60,519 nucleotides of DNA from Leeia oryzae DSM 17879. GTDB taxonomy: Bacteria; Pseudomonadota; Gammaproteobacteria; Burkholderiales; Leeiaceae. The position numbers were made by a program, and so were the translations under genes. Below the pieces are notes generated by a model. That model was not told where the DNA came from. It ran no database searches and saw only the letters and a list, made by a program, of their open reading frames with translations. Positions 56,046-60,519 of this stretch are shown piece after piece. Within the stretch, counting starts at the first letter, position 1; each line of letters begins with the position of its first letter. The stretch is taken from NCBI RefSeq assembly GCF_000376945.1, contig NZ_AQXU01000010.1, forward strand, positions 1 through 60,519, given 5' to 3'.

Positions 56046-56733
56046 GTTTAGCCCCCGACTTGCGTGATTTCTTCTCTGGCTCAACTGCTGGCGCAGCTAC
56101 CTGCTGAGAATTGCTATCACCTTTATATACCCACACCTTGATACCAATGATACCGTAGGTGGTTTTGGCTTCAGAAGTTGCGTAATCAATATCAGCACGC
56201 AAAGTATGCAGAGGCACACGACCTTCACGATACCATTCGGTACGTGCAATATCGATCCCGTTCAAACGACCGGAACTCATGATCTTGATACCCTGTGCAC
56301 CAAGACGCATAGCATTTTGCATGGCGCGCTTCATGGCACGACGGAACATAACACGCTTCTCAAGCTGAGAGGCAATGTTATCAGCGATCAACTGAGAATC
56401 AATTTCAGGCTTGCGAACTTCTTCGATATTTACATGCACAGGCACGCCCAGCAATTTTTGCAGGTCGGCGCGCAGCACTTCAATATCTTCGCCTTTTTTA
56501 CCAATCACAACACCAGGACGTGCGCTATGAATCGTAATCTTGGCGTTCTTTGCAGGACGCTCAATGATAACTTTAGAAACGGCAGCATGCGCCAATTTCT
56601 TTTTCAGATACTCACGAACCTTGATGTCTTCATTTAACATCGTGCCGAAATTACGGCTGTTGGCGTACCACTTGGATGACCAATTTTTGGTAACTGCCAG
56701 CCGGAACCCGGTTGGATGGATTTTCTGTCCCAT
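56029..56733 (-). CDS. rpsC: 30S ribosomal protein S3
   Basis: 234 residues. It opens [20 protein letters not shown]. The KH domain contains [20 protein letters not shown]. The C-terminal domain contains KVWVYKGD and a basic tail. It lines the mRNA entry channel. It lies between rplV and rplP. Confidence 0.98.
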   Translation of the reverse strand: MGQKIHPTGFRLAVTKNWSSKWYANSRNFGTMLNEDIKVREYLKKKLAHAAVSKVIIERPAKNAKITIHSARPGVVIGKKGEDIEVLRADLQKLLGVPVHVNIEEVRKPEIDSQLIADNIASQLEKRVMFRRAMKRAMQNAMRLGAQGIKIMSSGRLNGIDIARTEWYREGRVPLHTLRADIDYATSEAKTTYGIIGIKVWVYKGDSNSQQVAAPAVEPEKKSRKSGAKHAATN

Positions 56734-56742
56734 GGCTTTTCC

Positions 56743-57072
56743 TTATTCACCAACAGTTAGCGTAACGTGACATGTTTGCTTCTCGATACGGTTGCCACGA
56801 CCCTTGGCACGTGCAGAGAAGCGCTTCAGAGAAGGCCCTTTGTCAACGTAGATCGTAGTAACTTTCAGTGTATCGATGTCAGCACCTTCATTGTGCTCTG
56901 CATTAGCAATTGCAGACTCCAACAAAGCACGAATTAGTGTTGCGCCTTTCTTCGGTGAAAACTGAAGAATATTTAAAGCCTGGTCCACAGATTTGCCACG
57001 AACCAAGTCAGCCACCAGTCGGCATTTTTGCGCAGACAAGCGGGCATTTTTTAGTACAGCAGAAACTTGCAT
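56743..57072 (-). CDS. rplV: 50S ribosomal protein L22
   Basis: 109 residues: [20 protein letters not shown], then [20 protein letters not shown] and [20 protein letters not shown]. The beta-hairpin lines the exit tunnel, a macrolide-contact site. The sequence looks unaltered. Confidence 0.98.
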   Translation of the reverse strand: MQVSAVLKNARLSAQKCRLVADLVRGKSVDQALNILQFSPKKGATLIRALLESAIANAEHNEGADIDTLKVTTIYVDKGPSLKRFSARAKGRGNRIEKQTCHVTLTVGE

Positions 57073-57081
57073 ATTACCCCC

Positions 57082-57357
57082 TTAACGCTTTGCTTTTTTA
57101 TCGGCAGCATGACCTTTAAATGTGCGAGTCAAAGCGAACTCACCCAATTTGTGGCCAACCATATTTTCGTTTACATAAACAGGCACATGTTGACGACCAT
57201 TGTGCACTGCAATTGTCAAACCCACGAAGTCCGGCAGAATGGTTGAGCGGCGTGACCATGTTTTGATCGGGCGCTTGTCATTAGTCGAACGCACGGTTTC
57301 CACTTTCTTCAGCAGATGGCCATCGACAAATGGGCCCTTCTTAATAGAACGTGCCAT
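57082..57357 (-). CDS. rpsS: 30S ribosomal protein S19
   Basis: 91 residues: [20 protein letters not shown], then [20 protein letters not shown] and [20 protein letters not shown]. It forms a head complex with S13. It lies 9 bp upstream of rplV. Confidence 0.98.
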   Translation of the reverse strand: MARSIKKGPFVDGHLLKKVETVRSTNDKRPIKTWSRRSTILPDFVGLTIAVHNGRQHVPVYVNENMVGHKLGEFALTRTFKGHAADKKAKR

Positions 57358-57362
57358 GTGAA

Positions 57363-58196
57363 TTACCCTTTATTCGAATAACGACGACGCACAATCATAT
57401 TAGAAGTGCGTTTATTGCTGCGAGTACGCAGACCCTTGGTCTTCTGACCCCATGGGCTAACTGGGTGACGACCTGCAGCAGTTTTACCTTCACCACCACC
57501 ATGCGGGTGATCGACCGGGTTCATAGCAACACCACGAACGGTCGGGCGAATACCACGCCAGCGAATTGCACCGGCCTTGCCATATGAACGCAGGTTATGC
57601 TCTTCATGACCAACTTCACCGATAGTTGCACGGCAGTCCACGTGAACCTTGCGGATTTCACCAGAGCGCAAACGAAGCTGAGCATACACACCTTCACGAG
57701 CCAGCAACTGAACAGAAGTACCGGCTGACCGAGCAATTTGCGCGCCTTTACCTGGTTTCATTTCAACGCAGCAAATAGTGGTACCTACAGGAATATTACG
57801 CAACGGCAATGCATTACCAGTCTTGATTGGGGCCTCTGAGCCACTAACCAGTTGCGCACCAACTTTAAGGCCTTTGTTTGCAATCACATAGCGACGCTCA
57901 CCGTCGGCGTAGCACAACAGCGCAATGTGCGCTGTACGGTTTGGATCGTATTCAATACGCTCGACCTTTGCTGGCACACCATCTTTATTGCGACGGAAGT
58001 CAATAACACGGTAGTGTTGCTTGTGGCCACCACCCATGTGACGGGTAGTGATATGACCGTTATTATTACGACCAGCTGTCTTGGACTTGCTTTCCACAAG
58101 CGCAGCATGTGGACGACCCTTGTACAGCTCTGGCGTTACAACCTTAACAACTGCACGACGGCCGGCAGATGTTGGCTTAACTTTAACGATAGGCAT
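57363..58196 (-). CDS. rplB: 50S ribosomal protein L2
   Basis: 277 residues: [20 protein letters not shown], then [20 protein letters not shown] and the peptidyl-transferase-proximal C-terminal [20 protein letters not shown]. It is standard in length and in position between rplW and rpsS. Confidence 0.98.
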   Translation of the reverse strand: MPIVKVKPTSAGRRAVVKVVTPELYKGRPHAALVESKSKTAGRNNNGHITTRHMGGGHKQHYRVIDFRRNKDGVPAKVERIEYDPNRTAHIALLCYADGERRYVIANKGLKVGAQLVSGSEAPIKTGNALPLRNIPVGTTICCVEMKPGKGAQIARSAGTSVQLLAREGVYAQLRLRSGEIRKVHVDCRATIGEVGHEEHNLRSYGKAGAIRWRGIRPTVRGVAMNPVDHPHGGGEGKTAAGRHPVSPWGQKTKGLRTRSNKRTSNMIVRRRYSNKG

Positions 58197-58206
58197 TTAT
58201 AGCTCC

Positions 58207-58509
58207 TTATTCGCCGGCCGCGAAGTTGATTTCTTGACCAGGTTTCAGGCTGACAAACGCCTTTTTCCAGTCCTTACGGCGACCAACAGTGCGGCCAAAG
58301 CGCTTTTGCTTGCCTTTCATGTTGACAACCTGAACTGACTCAACCTGCACCTTGAACAGCAGTTCAACTGCTGCTTTAATCTCTGGTTTAGTCGCATCTG
58401 TAGTTACTTTGAAAACTACCTGCTCGTGCTTTTCAGCCAAACGAGTACTTTTCTCAGAAATCTGTGGCGCAAGCAAAACCTGATACAAACGTTCTTGACT
58501 TAGGCTCAT
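58207..58509 (-). CDS. rplW: 50S ribosomal protein L23
   Basis: 100 residues: [20 protein letters not shown], then [20 protein letters not shown] and [20 protein letters not shown]. It is the exit-site docking point for trigger factor and SRP. Its start overlaps the rplD stop by 4 bp (ATGA-type). Confidence 0.98.
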   Translation of the reverse strand: MSLSQERLYQVLLAPQISEKSTRLAEKHEQVVFKVTTDATKPEIKAAVELLFKVQVESVQVVNMKGKQKRFGRTVGRRKDWKKAFVSLKPGQEINFAAGE

Positions 58510-59126
58510 GCTAACAACTCCTCAAAACGCTTAACGGCTTCACGTGTCAGCACAACCTTATCAAAACGCACCAGGCTCACCGGATCCGCTTCACGGACTT
58601 CCAGAACCAAGGCATTTGCAACATTGCGAGATGACAAGAACAGGTTCTCGTCAATCTGATCAGCCACCAACAACGCACTTTCAAGACCCATGGCCTTTAG
58701 CTTGCCAGCGAAAATCTTGGTCTTAGGCGCATCTACATTCAGCGCATCCAACACGACCAAACGCTCTTCACGCACCAACTGTGACAAGATGGCAGCCAAG
58801 CCGGCGCGATACATCTTGCGGTTCACTTTGTGTGTAAAGTTCTCATCTGGGGAGTTAGGGAAAATCTTACCACCGCCACGCCAAATCGGGCTTGACGCCA
58901 TACCAGCACGAGCACGGCCAGTACCCTTTTGACGGAAAGGCTTGCGAGTTGACTTAGCAATCTCACTACGACCCTTCTGCGCACGATTTCCTGAGCGACC
59001 ATTAGCCCGATATGCAGTAACAACCTGATGCACCAAGTCCTCGTTATAATCACGAGCAAACAAAGCATCTGAAGCTGTCAGCGTACCAACAACGGCACCA
59101 GTTTCATTAATGACCTTCAATTCCAT
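58506..59126 (-). CDS. rplD: 50S ribosomal protein L4
   Basis: 206 residues: [40 protein letters not shown] and [20 protein letters not shown]. In enterobacteria L4 also represses the S10 operon by attenuation; see the hairpin at 59810-59844. Its start overlaps the rplC stop by one base. Confidence 0.98.
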   Translation of the reverse strand: MELKVINETGAVVGTLTASDALFARDYNEDLVHQVVTAYRANGRSGNRAQKGRSEIAKSTRKPFRQKGTGRARAGMASSPIWRGGGKIFPNSPDENFTHKVNRKMYRAGLAAILSQLVREERLVVLDALNVDAPKTKIFAGKLKAMGLESALLVADQIDENLFLSSRNVANALVLEVREADPVSLVRFDKVVLTREAVKRFEELLA

Positions 59127-59770
59127 TATGCACCTGCCTTCACACTTGGACGCACAACAATACGGCCATCTTTCGCACCAGGCACTGCACCTTTAACCAG
59201 CAGCAACTGACGCTCAACATCAATACGCACAACCTCAAGGCACTGAACAGTGCGCTTTACGTTACCGTATTGACCAGCCATCCGTTTACCAGGAAACACG
59301 CGACCAGGATCTTGCGCCTGACCAATAGAACCCGGAGTATTGTGTGACACAGAGTTACCGTGTGATGCACGGTTAGAACTAAAGTTATGGCGTTTGATAA
59401 CACCAGAAAAACCCTTACCCTGACTAGTACCAGATACATCAACCAGCTGGCCAGGTGTAAAAATCTCTACAGACAACATTTGGCCTGGCTGAAAAGCCGC
59501 CAATTCATCTGCCTTAACAGTAAACTCAACCAAATCACGCGCAGCCTCAACACCAGCCTTAGCAAAATGACCAGACAATGCCTTATTGACACGACTAGCC
59601 TTTTGCTCACCTGATGCGATCTGCAACGCTGAATAACCATCGGTTTCCAGCGTTTTGATTTGCGCGACGCGGTTCTTTGACAAGTCCAGCACAGTCACTG
59701 GAATGGACGCACCATCCTCAGCAAATACACGGGTCATGCCAACCTTGCGACCGACAAGTCCTAAACTCAT
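59126..59770 (-). CDS. rplC: 50S ribosomal protein L3
   Basis: 214 residues: [20 protein letters not shown], then [20 protein letters not shown] and [29 protein letters not shown] precedes the ATG at 59770; the longer frame to 59830 crosses the upstream hairpin and is not used. It is separated from rpsJ by an unusual 94-bp gap. Confidence 0.97.
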   Translation of the reverse strand: MSLGLVGRKVGMTRVFAEDGASIPVTVLDLSKNRVAQIKTLETDGYSALQIASGEQKASRVNKALSGHFAKAGVEAARDLVEFTVKADELAAFQPGQMLSVEIFTPGQLVDVSGTSQGKGFSGVIKRHNFSSNRASHGNSVSHNTPGSIGQAQDPGRVFPGKRMAGQYGNVKRTVQCLEVVRIDVERQLLLVKGAVPGAKDGRIVVRPSVKAGA

Positions 59771-59809
59771 AATAATTTCCTTTTCAGGCTCGGTTACGAT
59801 TGACCGAAT

Positions 59810-59844
59810 AAAGAAAAACGGGCTCACCATAACAGTGAGCCCGT
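59810..59844 (-). terminator. Terminator-like hairpin between rpsJ and rplC
   Basis: On the minus strand a 10-bp perfect stem ACGGGCTCAC / GTGAGCCCGT with a 7-base loop is followed at once by TTTTCTTT. This is a full intrinsic terminator signature inside the S10 operon, 40 bp before the rplC start. It is probably a partial terminator or attenuator that sets the ratio between tuf-rpsJ and the rest. Confidence 0.8.
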
Positions 59845-59864
59845 CATTCTAACAGAATTTCAAG

Positions 59865-60176
59865 TTATTGCAACTTGATTTCCACATCTACACCAGCAGG
59901 AAGATCCAGCTTCATCAGTGCATCAACAGTTTTGTCTGTTGGATCAACAATGTCCATCAAGCGCATATGAGTACGAATCTCAAACTGATCGCGAGAGGTC
60001 TTGTTAACGTGCGGTGAACGCAGCACATCGAAACGCTCGATCTTAGTAGGCAAAGGAACCGGCCCTTTAACCACAGCACCTGTGCGTTTTGCTGTATCAA
60101 CGATTTCCTGCGCTGAACGGTCAATCAGTTGATAATCAAAAGCTTTAAGGCGAATACGAATTTTTTGGTTTTGCAT
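59865..60176 (-). CDS. rpsJ: 30S ribosomal protein S10
   Basis: 103 residues: [20 protein letters not shown], then [20 protein letters not shown] and [20 protein letters not shown]. It also acts as the NusE transcription factor. It lies 14 bp downstream of tuf, the str/S10 junction of betaproteobacteria. Confidence 0.98.
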   Translation of the reverse strand: MQNQKIRIRLKAFDYQLIDRSAQEIVDTAKRTGAVVKGPVPLPTKIERFDVLRSPHVNKTSRDQFEIRTHMRLMDIVDPTDKTVDALMKLDLPAGVDVEIKLQ

Positions 60177-60190
60177 TAAGATATCCTCAA

Positions 60191-60519
60191 TTATTCGATG
60201 ATCTTAGCAACCACACCCGCGCCAACGGTACGACCGCCTTCACGGATAGCGAAACGCAGACCGTCTTCCATCGCGATTGGCGCAATCAGGGCAACTTTGA
60301 TTGACACGTTATCGCCTGGCATCACCATTTCTGTACCTTCTGGCAATTCTACTGCACCGGTCACGTCTGTGGTACGGAAGTAGAACTGTGGACGGTAGCC
60401 ATTGAAGAATGGTGTATGACGACCACCTTCATCTTTAGACAGCACGTAGATCTCTGCGCTGAATTTTGTGTGTGGGTTGATAGAACCTGGCTTAGCCAAA
60501 ACCTGGCCACGCTCTACGT
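60191..60519 (-). CDS. tuf: Elongation factor Tu (C-terminal part; 5' end outside window)
   Basis: About 108 codons of the end of EF-Tu, open to the right edge of the window. It carries domain 3: [59 protein letters not shown] and the end [17 protein letters not shown]. The GTPase domain lies outside. It is in the same orientation as rpsJ. Confidence 0.98.
   Translation of the reverse strand, partial: VERGQVLAKPGSINPHTKFSAEIYVLSKDEGGRHTPFFNGYRPQFYFRTTDVTGAVELPEGTEMVMPGDNVSIKVALIAPIAMEDGLRFAIREGGRTVGAGVVAKIIE

Noticed and set aside
1-60519. Search for CRISPR arrays, insertion sequences, prophage genes, tRNA and rRNA genes
   Set aside because: No regularly spaced repeats, transposases, integrases or tRNA/rRNA signatures were seen by eye; a dedicated scan was not possible here.

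Overview
The window comes from a betaproteobacterial chromosome, most likely order Neisseriales (Chromobacterium/Leeia-like). The evidence is a proteobacterial str-S10-spc-alpha ribosomal cluster with Neisseriales-like S4 and RpoA N-termini, a short 4.5S-type SRP RNA, a Betaproteobacteria proteasome homolog, a PHB-type acetoacetyl-CoA reductase, and an RF2 gene with the classical programmed frameshift. I see no phage, insertion sequence, CRISPR array, tRNA or rRNA. The order is inferred by eye; no database search was made.

Layout. (1) 1-7708: polyamine-type ABC permeases (the 5' one cut by the window edge), a flavin monooxygenase-like enzyme, a LysR regulator, and a tight operon of Rid-family protein, DUF1028, ArgE-like deacylase and PotD-like binding protein. 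This looks like a dedicated uptake and catabolic pathway for a nitrogenous compound. Two near-identical AT-rich 24-bp elements lie about 190-200 bp before its two transcription units. (2) 7764-11627: a NemR/NemA-like reductase circuit with two copies of one operator, then an AraC-type regulator with a LysE-type exporter. (3) 11648-17875 (minus): CHASE hybrid kinase, prfB, an Ivy-type lysozyme inhibitor and lysS. (4) 18028-25001: secreted trypsin-like protease overlapping an FHA membrane protein, an aminotransferase, a PilZ-like protein and an AsmA-like membrane protein. (5) 25338-30261: SRP RNA, a small HTH protein, Hsp33, the proteasome homolog, an O-methyltransferase, a 2-hydroxyacid dehydrogenase and phaB. 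(6) 30319-39272: rsmJ, comEC, an unknown protein, an orphan ParA, relA and a DEAD-box helicase. (7) 39299-46316: aldehyde dehydrogenase with DUF779 under a sigma-54 promoter, its AcoR-type activator, a quinone oxidoreductase, an HDOD protein and an ODP-like diiron protein. (8) 46422-60519 (minus): tuf (partial), then S10, spc and alpha operons down to rplQ.

Regulatory signals readable directly include the RF2 frameshift site, a sigma-54 -24/-12 promoter with an array of TGTCGCA/TGCGACA half-sites, a NemR-type operator sitting inside its own promoter spacer, an spc promoter upstream of rplN, and a terminator-like hairpin between rpsJ and rplC. Most annotated starts were moved from the longest open frame to the internal start with a ribosome binding site or the family-typical N-terminus.
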